The notes: a model not told the origin generated them from the sequence alone. Shown: positions 45,665-56,116, numbered from the stretch's first letter. The stretch is 64,000 bases of DNA from Micromonospora eburnea (GCF_900090225.1 NZ_FMHY01000002.1:6262001-6326000); one strand, 5' to 3'. Numbers and translations are program-made.

Positions 45665-46707
45665 CCCTCATGACCCAGTCCGCTGTCCGGCCGGTGCCGG
45701 CCACCCCCACCCCGCCCGGTGGCCACCTGCTCGAGGTACGGGACCTGCACATCGAGTTCCGCACCCACGAGGGCGTGGCCAAGGTGATCAACGGGGTGTC
45801 CTACCACCTCGACCCGGGCGAGACCCTGGCCGTGCTCGGCGAGTCCGGCTCCGGGAAGTCCGTGACCGCCCAGGCGATCATGGGCATCCTCGACATCCCG
45901 CCGGCGCACATCCGCTCCGGCCAGATCCTCTACCAGGGTCGCGACCTGCTGACCCAGTCGGAGGAGCAGCGCCGGCAGGTGCGTGGCAAGGAGATCGCGA
46001 TGATCTTCCAGGACGCCCTCTCCGCGCTGAACCCGGTCTTCCCGGTCGGCTGGCAGATCGGCGAGACGCTGCGCCAGCGCGAGGGGATGTCCCGCGCCGA
46101 CGCCCGTCGGCGAGCCGTCGAGCTGATGGACCTGGTCAAGATCCCGGCCGCGGCGAAGCGGCTCGGCGACTACCCGCACCAGTTCTCCGGCGGCATGCGG
46201 CAGCGCGTCATGATCGCCATGGCGCTCGCCCTGAACCCGAAGGTGCTCATCGCCGACGAGCCGACCACCGCGCTGGACGTCACCGTGCAGGCCCAGATCA
46301 TGGACCTGCTGGCGGACCTGCGCCGTGACCTGAACATGGCGATGATCCTGATCACCCATGACCTCGGCGTGGTCGCCGGGGTCGCGGACCGGATCGCCGT
46401 CATGTACGCCGGCCGGATCGTCGAGCACGCCGACGTGCGCTCGCTGTACCGGTCGCCGGCCCACCCGTACACCAAGGGGCTGCTGGCGTCGATCCCGCGG
46501 CTGGACGTACGCGGCCAGGCGCTGTCGACGATCAAAGGGCTGCCGCCGAACCTGATGCGCATCCCCTCCGGCTGCCCGTTCCACCCCCGGTGCCCGTACG
46601 CGCAGCAGGTCTGCGTGGACGAGGTGCCGCACGACCTGGCCCTCGGCGAGGGCCGGACCAGCGCGTGCCACTTCGCCCAGGAGGTCCGTGATGACACCGA
46701 CCGCTAG
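45661..46707 (+). CDS. Peptide ABC transporter ATP-binding protein (DppD type)
   Basis: A 348-residue ATPase: Walker [10 protein letters not shown], signature [10 protein letters not shown], Walker [12 protein letters not shown], and the C-terminal Cys motif [17 protein letters not shown] of the oligo_HPY region. The GTG overlaps the upstream permease gene; an internal ATG three codons later is an alternative start. It overlaps the DppF-type gene by 17 bp. Confidence 0.94.
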   Translation: MTLMTQSAVRPVPATPTPPGGHLLEVRDLHIEFRTHEGVAKVINGVSYHLDPGETLAVLGESGSGKSVTAQAIMGILDIPPAHIRSGQILYQGRDLLTQSEEQRRQVRGKEIAMIFQDALSALNPVFPVGWQIGETLRQREGMSRADARRRAVELMDLVKIPAAAKRLGDYPHQFSGGMRQRVMIAMALALNPKVLIADEPTTALDVTVQAQIMDLLADLRRDLNMAMILITHDLGVVAGVADRIAVMYAGRIVEHADVRSLYRSPAHPYTKGLLASIPRLDVRGQALSTIKGLPPNLMRIPSGCPFHPRCPYAQQVCVDEVPHDLALGEGRTSACHFAQEVRDDTDR

Positions 46708-47719
46708 CCCGACCAAGGTCCGCGGCGAGACAATCCTCTCCGTCGACAACCTGGTCAAGCACTTCCCGATCACCCAGGGCGTGCTGTTCAAGAAGCAGGT
46801 CGGCGCGGTCAAGGCGGTCGACGGGGTCAGCTTCGAGCTGCGCCGCGGCGAGACGCTCGGCGTGGTCGGCGAGTCCGGCTGCGGCAAATCCACGCTGGCC
46901 CGGCTGCTGATGCGGCTGGAGAAGCCGACCGCCGGCCGGGCCACCCTGGAGGGGAAGGACCTGTTCCGGTCCTCCGGGGCGGAGCTGCGCCGGCTGCGCC
47001 GCAACATGCAGATGGTGATGCAGGACCCGTACACCTCGCTGAACCCGCGGATGACGGTCGGCGACATCATCGGCGAGCCGTTCGACATCCACCCGGAGGC
47101 GGCGCCGAAGGGCAGCAAGCGGCGGCGGGTGCAGGAGCTGCTGGACGTGGTCGGCCTCAACCCGGAGCACGTCAACCGCTATCCGCACCAGTTCTCCGGC
47201 GGCCAGCGGCAGCGCATCGGCATCGCCCGGGCGCTGGCCCTGCGGCCCGAGATCATCGTCTGCGACGAGCCGGTGTCGGCCCTGGACGTGTCCATCCAGG
47301 CGCAGGTGATCAACCTGCTGGAACAGCTCCAGGACGAGTTCGGCCTGTCGTACATCTTCATCGCGCACGACCTGTCGGTGGTCCGGCACATCTCCGACCG
47401 GGTCGCGGTGATGTACCTCGGCAAGATCGCGGAGATCGGCACCGAGCAGGAGATCTACGAACGGGCCACCCACCCGTACACGCAGGCGCTGCTCTCGGCG
47501 GTGCCGGTGCCGGACCCCGACGCCCGCGACGACCGGAAAATCATCCGGCTGACCGGCGACGTGCCGAGCCCGGCCGACCCGCCGTCGGGCTGCCGGTTCC
47601 GCACCCGCTGCTGGAAGGCGCAGGACATCTGCGCCACCAAGGAGCCGCACGCGGTGCTGCGCGCGGCCGACCCGCACCCCTCGGCCTGCCACTTCGCCGA
47701 GGTACGCCCCGCCGCCTGA
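46691..47719 (+). CDS. Peptide ABC transporter ATP-binding protein (DppF type)
   Basis: Last gene of the rightward operon, 342 residues. Walker A is GESGCGKST, the signature [10 protein letters not shown], Walker [13 protein letters not shown], and the C-terminal motif [23 protein letters not shown] lies 6 bp before the ATG at 46691; the preceding GTG at 46688 is possible but less well spaced. Its C-terminus is very similar to that of the partial ATPase at the right window edge, suggesting recent paralogues. Confidence 0.94.
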   Translation: MTPTASPTKVRGETILSVDNLVKHFPITQGVLFKKQVGAVKAVDGVSFELRRGETLGVVGESGCGKSTLARLLMRLEKPTAGRATLEGKDLFRSSGAELRRLRRNMQMVMQDPYTSLNPRMTVGDIIGEPFDIHPEAAPKGSKRRRVQELLDVVGLNPEHVNRYPHQFSGGQRQRIGIARALALRPEIIVCDEPVSALDVSIQAQVINLLEQLQDEFGLSYIFIAHDLSVVRHISDRVAVMYLGKIAEIGTEQEIYERATHPYTQALLSAVPVPDPDARDDRKIIRLTGDVPSPADPPSGCRFRTRCWKAQDICATKEPHAVLRAADPHPSACHFAEVRPAA

Positions 47720-47730
47720 GCCGGCAACCC

Positions 47731-47762
47731 GCGGCGGTCGTCCCATCCGGGACGGCCGCCGC
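47731..47762. terminator. Terminator of the second peptide transporter operon
   Basis: A 14-bp stem with one G-T pair (GCGGCGGTCGTCCC and GGGACGGCCGCCGC) and a 4-nt loop lies 11 bp after the last stop codon. No T run follows. Confidence 0.7.
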
Positions 47763-48102
47763 GCCAGGCCCCGTCCGGGACCGACCGCCCCGCCCCGGCA
47801 CACGGTTCGTGACCCGCGCTGCTCCCGTTGCCGAAAGGGGACGGATTCCTCGCCGCCTTCCGACCTGATGTCGCAGACGAATCACGAGCGAGCGATCCGT
47901 TCGTGATGCCACGTCGACAGCGGACGCTGAGGTACCCCGCTCCCGGCTGACGCAGATCCGACCACCGCCTCCCGGCCGAGGCCCCGGCCACCGCCGCCTC
48001 CCGGCCACCGCGTCCGGGCGGCGGCGGTGGACACGAGGCGGGCCCCGCCCCGGAGGAAGAGGGGCGGGGCCCGCGGCCAAGGGCCGGCCGGCCTTCGGCG
48101 GG
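47763..48102. other. Intergenic region with a terminator-like hairpin
   Basis: No convincing gene. A perfect 14-bp stem, GCGGGCCCCGCCCC at 48038-48051 with its complement at 48061-48074, lies just beyond a leftward stop codon at 48103-48105 and probably terminates that transcript. ATCACGA and TCGTGAT at about 47880-47907 form a looser inverted repeat. Confidence 0.5.
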
Positions 48103-48189
48103 TCAGAGCTGGGACAGGTCGGACGCCCGGACGCCGCAGCCATCGGTCGCGACGTAGGCCCGGTCGACCACGGGGTACGCGGCGGCCAT
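48103..48189 (-). CDS. Possible small protein or displaced C-terminus of the secreted hypothetical
   Basis: Encodes MAAAYPVVDRAYVATDGCGV followed by eight residues and a stop, 29 bp before a strong hairpin. The frame stays open upstream to about 48360 (through a Cys-rich SASCCCHLLSCARCH stretch) but is offset from the gene starting at 48794. Either this is a small gene or the two parts are one frameshifted gene. No family is recognised. Confidence 0.3.
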   Translation of the reverse strand: MAAAYPVVDRAYVATDGCGVRASDLSQL

Positions 48190-48263
48190 GCCGACGGTCG
48201 GCGCTGTGTGGAGATGGCACCGGGCGCACGACAGCAGGTGGCAGCAGCAGGACGCGGACCGGG

Positions 48264-48794
48264 TCAGGTGGCGAGCGGCGGGCCCCGGGTGGGCAGGGTG
48301 CCGCGCGGCGGCAGCGGCACGGCCGGCGACCGGTAGCGGATCGAAGAAACGACCTGGTCGGCCGGGCCACCGAGGCGCACGGGCATGGCCGGCAGCAGAT
48401 CGTCCGGTCCGTCGGTGAGTACGACGCCAGCGCGGTGGTCACCGCAGTTGCCGCCGGAGACTGCCGTCCGCGCGTCCGGCGGAGCGTCGAGGTGCGCGGG
48501 GCGCGCCACGACGACTCGGGGGTCGCCGGGGGGAGGGGCGGGACGGTCCGGCGTCACGGCCGGTACGTCGACGACGACTCCAGGTCGCGGCGCGGCGTCA
48601 GACGCGCCGGGCCGGAGCCGTCGCAGGGCCCATCCGTCCGGTGCATGAACGGACGGCCCGCCGTGGACGATCGACCGCTGCGCGGCGGTGACCACCGCGC
48701 CGGGCTCAGGGCTCTCCGCGCGGGTGGGCCCGCCGAGACCGACCAGGACGAGCGCCAGCGCGACGACGGCGGTCAACCGGTCGAGCACGCGCAT
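48264..48794 (-). CDS. Secreted hypothetical protein, possibly frameshifted
   Basis: A 176-residue protein with an N-terminal signal sequence (MRVLDRLTAVVALALVLVGL, then a likely AxA-type cleavage site after TRAE). The remainder is Pro-, Ala- and Val-rich without recognisable domain. Copy C of the 52-bp palindromic element lies inside it and encodes [13 protein letters not shown]. The stop at 48264 is not followed by a terminator, whereas a strong hairpin follows the stop at 48103 in another frame, so the 3' end may have shifted. Confidence 0.45.
   Translation of the reverse strand: MRVLDRLTAVVALALVLVGLGGPTRAESPEPGAVVTAAQRSIVHGGPSVHAPDGWALRRLRPGASDAAPRPGVVVDVPAVTPDRPAPPPGDPRVVVARPAHLDAPPDARTAVSGGNCGDHRAGVVLTDGPDDLLPAMPVRLGGPADQVVSSIRYRSPAVPLPPRGTLPTRGPPLAT
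48572..48623 (+). repeat. 52-bp palindromic element, copy C
   Basis: Arms CGACGACTCCAG and CCGGAGCCGTCG flank the shared core (CGCGGCGCGGCGTCAGACG at 48586-48604). It lies within the secreted hypothetical gene, read in a different frame from copies B and D. Confidence 0.75.
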
Positions 48795-49007
48795 GGGGCG
48801 GACCTGTCGGTAGGAGGGGAGCCGCTCCGGCGGGCGACGCGAGGGCCGCGGGCGGGAGCCGGCCGCGAGGAGAACGGGAAGTATCGATCGCTTGCTGTCA
48901 GGGCCACGCTAGCAACAACATTCACGGACGGGCAATGGCGAGCTGCCCGCCCCACGGCAGGTCAGCGCCCCCGACGTGACAGTGCCCGGGTCAGGGTGGA
49001 CAGCGCA

Positions 49008-49042
49008 CGACGGGGGCGCCGCCATCGGCCGCGCCCCCGTCG
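49008..49042. terminator. Terminator after purH
   Basis: Perfect 12-bp stem (CGACGGGGGCGC and its complement) with an 11-nt loop, starting 8 bp beyond the purH stop codon on the leftward strand. Confidence 0.7.
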
Positions 49043-49050
49043 CCGCCGCG

Positions 49051-50622
49051 TCAGTGGAAGAAGTGCCGGGTACCGGTGAGGTACATCGTCACGCCGGCCT
49101 CCTTGCAGGCGGCGATGGTCTCGTCGTCGCGGATCGACCCGCCCGGCTGGACGATCGCCCGGACCCCGGCCTCGATGAGGATCCTCGGGCCGTCGGCGAA
49201 CGGGAAGAAGGCGTCCGAGGCGCAGACCGACCCCCGGGCCCGGTCGGCACCGGCCCGGCTGACCGCCAGTCGCGCCGAGTCGACCCGGTTCACCTGGCCC
49301 ATCCCGACGCCGACGGTGGCGCCCTCCTTCGCCAGCAGGATCGCGTTGCTCTTCACCGCACGGACCGCGCGCCAGGCGAAACCGAGGTCACGCAGGGTCG
49401 CCTCGTCGACGGCCTCGCCGGCGGCCAGCCGCCAGTTGGCCGGGTCGTCGCCCTCGGCGTCGACCCGGTCCCGCAGCTGCACCAGCACGCCGCCGGTGAC
49501 CTGCCGCCACTCCGCCGGCAACGGGTCGAACTCCGGGGCGTGCAGCAGCCGGATGTTCTTCTTGGCCTGAAGGATCTCGACGGCGCCGGGCTCGAAGCCC
49601 GGGGCCACCAGCACCTCGGTGAAAATTTCCGCGACCTGCCGGGCCAGCTCGACCGAGACCGGCCGATTGACCGCGATCACCCCACCGTACGCGGAGACCG
49701 GGTCGCAGGCGTGGGCCCGGCGGTGCGCCTCGGCCACATCCGTGCCGACCGCGATGCCGCACGGGTTGGCGTGCTTGATGATCGCCACCGCCGGCTGCCC
49801 GGGGAAGTCGTTCGCGGCCCGCCACGCGGCATCCGCGTCGACGTAGTTGTTGTACGACATCTCCTTGCCGTGCAGCTGCCGCGCCTGGGCCAGGCCGGCC
49901 GGGCTGGCCGGGTCGGCGTAGAGCGCGGCCGCCTGGTGCGGGTTCTCGCCGTAGCGCAGCACCGCCTGCCGGCGCAGCGCCAGGCCGGCGAACTCCGGCC
50001 ACCCGTCCGCCGCCGGCGCCAGACCGGCCGCGAACCAGTCGGCGACGGCCACGTCGTACTCGGCGATGTCGGCGAACGCCCGGGCGGCGAGCGCCCGACG
50101 CTGGGCCAGGGTGAAGCCGCCCTCGGCGAGCGCGGCCAGCAGCGCCGGGTACGCCGCCGCCTCGGTCACCACGGCGACCGAGGCGTGGTTCTTGGCCGCG
50201 GCCCGGACCATCGCCGGACCGCCGATGTCGATCTGCTCGACGCACTCGTCCTGGCTGGCGCCCGAGGCGACCGTGGCCTGGAACGGGTAGAGGTTGGAGA
50301 CCAGCAGGTCGATGCCGGCGATGCCGTGCTCGGCGAGCTGGGCCGCGTGCGCGTCCTTGCGCAGGTCGGCGAGGAGGCCGCCGTGGATCTTCGGGTGCAG
50401 GGTCTTCACCCGCCCGTCGAGGATCTCCGGAAAACCGGTCACCTGCTCGACCGGCGTCACCGGCACGCCCGCGCCGGCGATCGTCGACGCCGTGCTGCCG
50501 GTCGAGACGATCTCCACCCCGGCCTCGTGCAGGGCCCGGGCCAGCTCGACCAGGCCGGTCTTGTCGTAGACGCTGACCAGCGCCCGCCGGATCGGGCGAC
50601 GCACGTCCTGAGTGGAACTCAC
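49051..50622 (-). CDS. purH: Bifunctional AICAR transformylase/IMP cyclohydrolase
   Basis: Catalyses the last two steps of IMP synthesis using 10-formyl-THF, 523 residues. The N-terminal cyclohydrolase domain has [15 protein letters not shown] and [16 protein letters not shown]-like segments; the C-terminal transformylase has [26 protein letters not shown] and the final [10 protein letters not shown]. The GTG at 50622 overlaps the purN stop (GTGA), which settles the start. It forms a purN-purH operon. Confidence 0.96.
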   Translation of the reverse strand: MSSTQDVRRPIRRALVSVYDKTGLVELARALHEAGVEIVSTGSTASTIAGAGVPVTPVEQVTGFPEILDGRVKTLHPKIHGGLLADLRKDAHAAQLAEHGIAGIDLLVSNLYPFQATVASGASQDECVEQIDIGGPAMVRAAAKNHASVAVVTEAAAYPALLAALAEGGFTLAQRRALAARAFADIAEYDVAVADWFAAGLAPAADGWPEFAGLALRRQAVLRYGENPHQAAALYADPASPAGLAQARQLHGKEMSYNNYVDADAAWRAANDFPGQPAVAIIKHANPCGIAVGTDVAEAHRRAHACDPVSAYGGVIAVNRPVSVELARQVAEIFTEVLVAPGFEPGAVEILQAKKNIRLLHAPEFDPLPAEWRQVTGGVLVQLRDRVDAEGDDPANWRLAAGEAVDEATLRDLGFAWRAVRAVKSNAILLAKEGATVGVGMGQVNRVDSARLAVSRAGADRARGSVCASDAFFPFADGPRILIEAGVRAIVQPGGSIRDDETIAACKEAGVTMYLTGTRHFFH

Positions 50623-51239
50623 GGGATCCTGACCTTTCTGCCGGTGATCGTCCAACCTTCACGGACCAGCCGACCGACCTGCTCCACGAGCTGGCGTCGC
50701 TCGGCCTCCTTGATGCGCTCGGTGAGCGTCTCCTCGTCGTCGTCGTCCCGCACCGGAACGGCGACCTGGGCGACGATCGGGCCGGTGTCCATCCCGGCGT
50801 CGACGAAGAACAGGGTGGCGCCGGTGACCTTCACGCCGTAGGCGAGGGCGTCCCGGGGGCCGTGGATGCCGGGAAACGCCGGCAGCAGGGTGTTGTGGGT
50901 GTTCAGGTAGCGGTCACCGAACGCGGCCAGGAAGCGCGGGCCGACCAGCTTCAGGAAACCCGCGCTGATCACCAGGTCGGGCTGGTGCTCCGCGACGCGG
51001 GCGGTGAGCGCGGCGTCCCAGTCCTCGCGGGACACATGGTCCTTCAGGCGCTCGACGAAGGTCGGCACCCCGGCCGCGGCGGCCCGGTCCAGGCCGGCGA
51101 TCCCGTCACGGTCGGCGCCCACCGCCACCACCCGCGCGCCGTATCCCGGGTCGGCGGTGGCGTCCAGCAGCGCCTGGAGGTTGCTGCCGGAGCCGGAGAC
51201 GAGGACGACGAGGCGGGCGACGGACGCGGGCTCGGTCAC
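50619..51239 (-). CDS. purN: Phosphoribosylglycinamide formyltransferase
   Basis: Transfers a formyl group from 10-formyl-THF to GAR, 206 residues. [15 protein letters not shown] is the N-terminal phosphate-binding motif, and the catalytic Asn-His-Asp set is found in [22 protein letters not shown] and [12 protein letters not shown]. The stop overlaps the start of purH. FolD, encoded on the same strand 9 kb away, supplies the cofactor. Confidence 0.96.
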   Translation of the reverse strand: MTEPASVARLVVLVSGSGSNLQALLDATADPGYGARVVAVGADRDGIAGLDRAAAAGVPTFVERLKDHVSREDWDAALTARVAEHQPDLVISAGFLKLVGPRFLAAFGDRYLNTHNTLLPAFPGIHGPRDALAYGVKVTGATLFFVDAGMDTGPIVAQVAVPVRDDDDEETLTERIKEAERRQLVEQVGRLVREGWTITGRKVRIP

Positions 51240-51471
51240 CCGGCCACCCTATCGGGCAGGTCGGAGCGCCCAATTGCCGGGCGGCGGCATGCGCGGGTGA
51301 TCTCCGGGTGGCGCCGGCACGATACGCTGCCGTCTCCCGGTGCCTGGCGTACGCCCGGCCCGGCGTCGGCATCGTGACTTGGTTCCGGGCCCGTGACGTC
51401 CCGGTGCTGGGCCGCATGATGATCGGCAACAACCGACCAGGCAGTCGAACCCAGTTTGGAGCACCCCGCAA

Positions 51472-52029
51472 ATGCAGCCCGGTTACCCCGGTCAGGACCC
51501 GTACGGCCAGCAGCCGCCGCAGGACCCGACCGCCCCGCAGCAGCCCCACGACCCGTACGCCCAGCCGCCCGCGGCGCCGCAGTACGGGCAGCAGCCCACC
51601 TCCGGCCAGCCGTACGGGCAGCAGCCCACCTCGGGGCAGCCGTACGGCCAGCAGCCCACCTCCGGCCAGCCGTACGGCCAGCAGCCCTACCAGGACCCGT
51701 ACGCGCAGCAGCAGCCGTACGGCGCCGCGCCGGCCTACCAGAACCCCGGCTACCCGCAGCCGCAGGGCCAGCAGAACACGCTGGGCCTGGTGTCGATGAT
51801 CCTCGGTATCGCGTCAATCCCGCTGATCTGCTGCTTCTACCTCGGCATCCCGGTCGGCATCGCCGCCGCGATCACCGGTCACCTGGGTCGGCAGAAGGCC
51901 GCGCAGGGGCTGGCCAACAACGAGGGCCAGGCCAAGGCCGGCTTCATCTGCGGCATCGTCGGCGCCGGCCTGGGCATCCTGCTGCTCATCCTGGTCGTGG
52001 TGGCCAACGTCAGCCTGCCCGGACAGTAA
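51472..52029 (+). CDS. DUF4190 membrane protein with proline/glutamine-rich repeats
   Basis: A 185-residue protein. Residues 1-100 are a Pro-, Gln-, Gly- and Tyr-rich tail with tandem copies of a 10-residue unit (QPTSGQPYGQ). Two hydrophobic helices follow (LGLVSMILGIASIPLICCF and AGLGILLLILVVVANV), separated by a loop with GRQKAAQGLANNEGQAKAG, as in DUF4190 proteins. Function is unknown. The frame is well supported by the repeats and codon use. Confidence 0.8.
   Translation: MQPGYPGQDPYGQQPPQDPTAPQQPHDPYAQPPAAPQYGQQPTSGQPYGQQPTSGQPYGQQPTSGQPYGQQPYQDPYAQQQPYGAAPAYQNPGYPQPQGQQNTLGLVSMILGIASIPLICCFYLGIPVGIAAAITGHLGRQKAAQGLANNEGQAKAGFICGIVGAGLGILLLILVVVANVSLPGQ
51583..51687. repeat. 30-bp tandem repeat in the DUF4190 gene
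   Basis: Three and a half copies of a 30-bp unit beginning TACGGGCAGCAGCCCACCTC encode the QPTSGQPYGQ repeats. Units start at 51583, 51613 and 51643. Copy number could vary by slippage between strains. Confidence 0.8.
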
Positions 52030-52041
52030 TTCACCCGGTCT

Positions 52042-53385
52042 TCAGGGGCGCCCCGGGGCATCCGGGGTGCCCCTCGCCGTTTCCGCCCCCGTCCGTCCCC
52101 GTCGAGGAGCGGCCTCGCGGGTCAGGATCCTGGTGGCGGCGGCGCCGAGCAGCGCACCGGCGGCGACGACCGCAGTGGTCACCCCGGCCACCTGCCACCA
52201 CACCGGGCCGATCTCGGCCAGCCGGCCGCCGCCGAGCGGCCCACCGGAGATCGCGGCGGCCACGCCGAGCAGCACCCCGGCGACCGGGCCGGCGAGCGCC
52301 GCCGGCACCAGCAGCGCCGGCCATCCGATCGTCACCCGTTCCTCGGCCGCGACCCGCGCCAGCCGCCGGGCCAGCAGCCAGCCGGCGGCCATCCCGGCCA
52401 GCACCGGCACCGCGAGCAGTCCCGCGCCGAGCCCGTCCATCGGCCCCCGCGGCAATCCGGCCAACAGCGGTACGGCCGGCAGCGCGCCGACGGACACCTC
52501 GCTGGTGCGTACGGCCGTGCCGGTGCCGACAGCGAACCCGGGCCCGAGCAGGTAACTGGCCGACCAGACGGTGGCGTTCGGGGCGTAGGCGAGGCTGACC
52601 AGGGTGATCCCCGCCTGACCGGCCACCCCGGTCCGGTACGCCCCGATCATGTCGGCCGCGTCGCCACCCCCGGTTGCCACGGCGAGTCCGGCCGCTCCGG
52701 CGCCCGCGCCGAGCAGCAGCAGCCCGGCGACCAGGCCGGCACGCACCCCGTCCCGCAGTGCCGGTGCCGACCGCCGGGCCAGCAGCACCGAAACGCCCGT
52801 GGTGCGCACCGAGCCGACCAGGGCGGCGAGCGTGCCCAGGAGCACGAAGGTGAGCCCGGCCCGGACCGGGGACACCCGCGGGCCGCCAGCGCTGACCGCG
52901 ATCGCGGCGAGGGCGCCGAGCAGCGCGTACCCGATGCCGACGGCGACCGCGACGGTGAGCGCCTGCCGGGGTGAGCGACCGCCGCGGGCGCCGATGGCCC
53001 GGCTGGCGTGCACGCCGGCCCGGGTGAGCCGCCAGACGGCAAGCGCGGTCAGGGCGAGCGGCGCCAGGCCGAGCGGCCCGGCGGAGGTCTCCAGCGGCAC
53101 CCCGTGGCCGAGCAGCCAGCCGGCGAGGCCGGCGCGGAGCGCGCCGGGCAGCGAGCCGGCGTCCTCGCTGAGCTGGGCCAGGCCGAGCACCAGGGCCACC
53201 GGCAGCCACGACGTCACGGCGGCCCAGCCGGCCGCCACCCCGGCGGCGACGGCCAGGGGAGCCCGACCGCGTGGCGCCTCCCCGGACCGGGGGGCGGGCA
53301 CCCGGGGCCGGGCACGGCCGGTCGGCCGGACGCCGTCGGCGACACCGGCGGTACGGCGAGGCTGATCAGGGGTGACGGATGACAT
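52042..53385 (-). CDS. DUF6350 multi-pass membrane protein
   Basis: A 447-residue membrane protein with about ten or more helices, found in actinobacteria between sucCD and purN and now called DUF6350 (sometimes annotated PerM). Segments such as WAAVTSWLPVALVLGLAQLS and PALLVPAALAGPVAGVLLG are typical. ATG 53385 is chosen; upstream sequence in the frame is not protein-like. The biochemical role is unknown to me. Gene order around it is conserved, from memory. Confidence 0.75.
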   Translation of the reverse strand: MSSVTPDQPRRTAGVADGVRPTGRARPRVPAPRSGEAPRGRAPLAVAAGVAAGWAAVTSWLPVALVLGLAQLSEDAGSLPGALRAGLAGWLLGHGVPLETSAGPLGLAPLALTALAVWRLTRAGVHASRAIGARGGRSPRQALTVAVAVGIGYALLGALAAIAVSAGGPRVSPVRAGLTFVLLGTLAALVGSVRTTGVSVLLARRSAPALRDGVRAGLVAGLLLLGAGAGAAGLAVATGGGDAADMIGAYRTGVAGQAGITLVSLAYAPNATVWSASYLLGPGFAVGTGTAVRTSEVSVGALPAVPLLAGLPRGPMDGLGAGLLAVPVLAGMAAGWLLARRLARVAAEERVTIGWPALLVPAALAGPVAGVLLGVAAAISGGPLGGGRLAEIGPVWWQVAGVTTAVVAAGALLGAAATRILTREAAPRRGRTGAETARGTPDAPGRP

Positions 53386-53543
53386 TGGCTCTACTCTGGC
53401 ATGCCGCGCGAGCGGTGGCAGTCCGATACCGCCCCGGTGCCGCGGCGAGTTCCGTGATCCACCCGGTTGGCGGCACCGATCCGGTTTAGCCTCGGGCCAG
53501 GACGCGAACTCTTCGAAGGAGCGCCGAGCACTCGGAGGAAGCC

Positions 53544-53810
53544 GTGAACGCTCCGTATCCGCCGCCCCGGCCCTCGGCCGCTGGCCGGGACCGGACCACC
53601 CTCTGGGGTGTGGTCGGGATCGTCCTCGGCCTGCTGTGCTGCGGCATCCTCGGCGTCCTCTTCGGCTACCTGTCGCTCCGGGACGCACGGCGCTTCGGGC
53701 GGTCCCAGCTGCTCGGCTGGCTGGCGATCGCGTTCGGCGTCATCAACATCATCGCCAGCGCGATCTTCCGGACCCGGGGCGGCTACTACCACCCGTACTG
53801 GTACCGCTGA
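53544..53810 (+). CDS. Small DUF4190-like membrane protein
   Basis: An 88-residue protein with a short Pro-rich tail and two helices (GVVGIVLGLLCCGILGVLFG and LLGWLAIAFGVINIIASAIF) joined by YLSLRDARRFGRSQ, the DUF4190 pattern. The GTG start at 53544 has GGAGGA upstream. It is convergent with sucD, a hairpin between them. Function is unknown. Confidence 0.78.
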   Translation: MNAPYPPPRPSAAGRDRTTLWGVVGIVLGLLCCGILGVLFGYLSLRDARRFGRSQLLGWLAIAFGVINIIASAIFRTRGGYYHPYWYR

Positions 53811-53815
53811 CGCGG

Positions 53816-53850
53816 CGAGGGGGCCGACCGGATCCCGGCCGACCCCCTCG
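53816..53850. terminator. Bidirectional hairpin between a small membrane protein gene and sucD
   Basis: 16-bp stem with two G-T type mismatches (CGAGGGGGCCGACCGG and CCGGCCGACCCCCTCG) and a 3-nt loop, in the 57-bp gap between convergent genes. Confidence 0.65.
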
Positions 53851-53867
53851 ACACGTCACACGACCGC

Positions 53868-54755
53868 TCAGCGGCCGGACATGATCTCCCGCATCAGCTT
53901 GGCGGTCTCGGTCGGGGTCTTGCCGACCTTGACGCCGACCGCCTCCAGCGCCGTCTTCTTCGCCTCGGCGGTGCCCGCCGAGCCGGAGATGATCGCGCCG
54001 GCGTGGCCCATGGTCTTGCCGGGCGGGGCGGTGAAGCCGGCGATGTAGCCGACCACCGGCTTGGTGACGTTGGCCTTGATGAACTCGGCCGCCCGCTCCT
54101 CGGCGTCGCCGCCGATCTCGCCGATCATCACGATGGCGTCGGTGTCCGGGTCCGCCTCGAACGCGGCCAGGGCGTCGATGTGGGTGGTGCCGATGATCGG
54201 GTCACCGCCGATGCCGACGCAGGTCGAGAAGCCGATGTCGCGCAGCTCGTACATCATCTGGTAGGTCAGCGTGCCGCTCTTGCTGACCAGGCCGATCCGA
54301 CCGCTGCCGGTGATGTCGGCCGGGATGATGCCGGCGTTGGAGGCACCCGGGGAGGCGATGCCCGGGCAGTTCGGGCCGATGATCCGGGTCCGCTCGCCCT
54401 TGGCCACGTTGTACGCCCAGAACGCGGCGGTGTCGTGCACCGGCACGCCCTCGGTGATCACCACGGCCAGCTCGATGCCGGCGTCGATCGCCTCGATCAC
54501 CGCGGCCTTGGTGAACTGCGGCGGCACGAAGATGACCGTGACGTCGGCCCCGGTCTCCTTCATGGCGTCCGCGACGGTCGCGAAGACCGGCAGCGCGGTG
54601 CCGTCGAAGTCGACGGTCTGGCCCGCCTTGCGCGGGTTGGTGCCGCCGACGACGTTGGTGCCGGCGGCCAGCATCCGCCGGGTGTGCTTGGAACCCTCGG
54701 AACCGGTCATCCCCTGCACGATGACCTTGGAGTCCTTGGTCAGCCAGATAGCCAT
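53868..54755 (-). CDS. sucD: Succinyl-CoA synthetase alpha subunit
   Basis: Forms with SucC the enzyme making succinate plus ATP/GTP from succinyl-CoA; 295 residues. CoA-binding segment [32 protein letters not shown], the [10 protein letters not shown] motif and the phosphorylated His in MGHAGAI are all visible. It starts 2 bp after the sucC stop. An upstream continuation of the frame is only a shadow of sucC. Confidence 0.97.
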   Translation of the reverse strand: MAIWLTKDSKVIVQGMTGSEGSKHTRRMLAAGTNVVGGTNPRKAGQTVDFDGTALPVFATVADAMKETGADVTVIFVPPQFTKAAVIEAIDAGIELAVVITEGVPVHDTAAFWAYNVAKGERTRIIGPNCPGIASPGASNAGIIPADITGSGRIGLVSKSGTLTYQMMYELRDIGFSTCVGIGGDPIIGTTHIDALAAFEADPDTDAIVMIGEIGGDAEERAAEFIKANVTKPVVGYIAGFTAPPGKTMGHAGAIISGSAGTAEAKKTALEAVGVKVGKTPTETAKLMREIMSGR

Positions 54756-54757
54756 GA

Positions 54758-55936
54758 TCAGACCCCCGCAGCCGCCAGCTCGGCGGCCCGCTCGGCCGCG
54801 CCGTCCATGGTGTCGACCCGCTGGACCAGCGGGTTGTTCGCGCCGTCGAGGATCGCCCGACCGGCCTCGGCGTTGTTGCCGTCGAGGCGGACGACGAGCG
54901 GCTTGGTGACCTGCTCGCCCCGCTGCTCCAGCAACGCCAGCGCCTGCACGATACCGTTGGCGACCTCGTCGCAGGCGGTGATGCCGCCGAAGACGTTGAC
55001 GAAGACGCTCTTGACCGACGGGTCGGAGAGCACGATCTCCAGGCCGTTCGCCATCACCGCGGCGCTCGCGCCACCACCGATGTCGAGGAAGTTGGCCGGC
55101 TTGACGCCACCGTGCCGCTCGCCCGCGTACGCCACCACGTCGAGGGTGGACATGACCAGGCCCGCGCCGTTGCCGATGATGCCGACCTCGCCGTCGAGCT
55201 TGACGTAGTTGAGGTCCTTCTCCTTGGCGGCCTGCTCCAGCGGGTCGACCGACGCCTGGTCGACCAGCGCCTCGTGGTCCGGGTGCCGGAACCCGGCGTT
55301 CTCGTCGAGGCTGACCTTCGCGTCCAGCAGCAGCAGCTTGCCGTCCTTGGTCTTGGCCAGCGGGTTCACCTCGACCAGCGTGGCGTCCTCGGCCACGAAC
55401 GCCTGCCACAGCTTCACCGCGACGTCGACGACCTGGTCGGCCACCTCGGCCGGGAAGCCGGCGGCGGTCACGATCTCGCGCGCCTTCGCCTCGTCCACAC
55501 CGACGTTGGCGTCGATCGGGGCCTTGACCACCTTCTCCGGGGTCTCGGCGGCGACCTGCTCGATGTCCATGCCGCCCGCCACGCTGGCGATGCAGAGGAA
55601 GGTGCGGTTCGCCCGGTCGAGCAGGTACGAGAAGTAGTACTCCTCGGCCACGTCCGCGGTCACGGTGATCATGACCTTGTGGACCGTGTGACCCTTGATG
55701 TCCATCCCGAGGATGTCGGTGGCGCGGGCCACCGTCTCCTCCGCGCCCTCGGCCAGCTTCACGCCGCCGGCCTTACCACGGCCGCCGACCTTCACCTGCG
55801 CCTTGACGACCACCCGGCCGCCGAGGCGTTCGGCGATCGCGCGGGCCTCCTCCGGGGTAGTGGCGACGCCGCCGGCGAGCACGGGCAACCCGTGCCGCTC
55901 GAACAGGTCCCGCCCCTGGTACTCGTACAGGTCCAC
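54758..55936 (-). CDS. sucC: Succinyl-CoA synthetase beta subunit
   Basis: Nucleotide-binding subunit of succinyl-CoA synthetase, 392 residues. The ATP-grasp domain starts [19 protein letters not shown], with [29 protein letters not shown] and later [17 protein letters not shown]. It is the first gene of the sucC-sucD operon, transcribed leftward. In this window the operon complements sdh, mdh and icd in the TCA cycle. Confidence 0.97.
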   Translation of the reverse strand: MDLYEYQGRDLFERHGLPVLAGGVATTPEEARAIAERLGGRVVVKAQVKVGGRGKAGGVKLAEGAEETVARATDILGMDIKGHTVHKVMITVTADVAEEYYFSYLLDRANRTFLCIASVAGGMDIEQVAAETPEKVVKAPIDANVGVDEAKAREIVTAAGFPAEVADQVVDVAVKLWQAFVAEDATLVEVNPLAKTKDGKLLLLDAKVSLDENAGFRHPDHEALVDQASVDPLEQAAKEKDLNYVKLDGEVGIIGNGAGLVMSTLDVVAYAGERHGGVKPANFLDIGGGASAAVMANGLEIVLSDPSVKSVFVNVFGGITACDEVANGIVQALALLEQRGEQVTKPLVVRLDGNNAEAGRAILDGANNPLVQRVDTMDGAAERAAELAAAGV

Positions 55937-56116
55937 GATTGCGCGTCCCGTCCCGTCTCCGCGGCGCGCCGTCGCGCCGCCACCAGCTGTGGAAAATCAG
56001 TTTGACGCCTGTCATCAGATGAGACAGGCCATTTGCCGCAGCCTAACGAGGTGGGAACCGGCGGCAATCGAGCGGGTGCGCGGTGTGTGGTAATGCACAG
56101 CCACCCGTACGCCCGG

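Noticed and set aside
47882-48442. Alternative leftward frame overlapping the secreted hypothetical
   Set aside because: Arg/Pro/Cys-rich and without signal peptide or domain; the signal-peptide-bearing frame is better supported.
48976-50841. Long rightward frame opposite purH
   Set aside because: Pure shadow of purH; composition is non-protein-like and no start signal is present.
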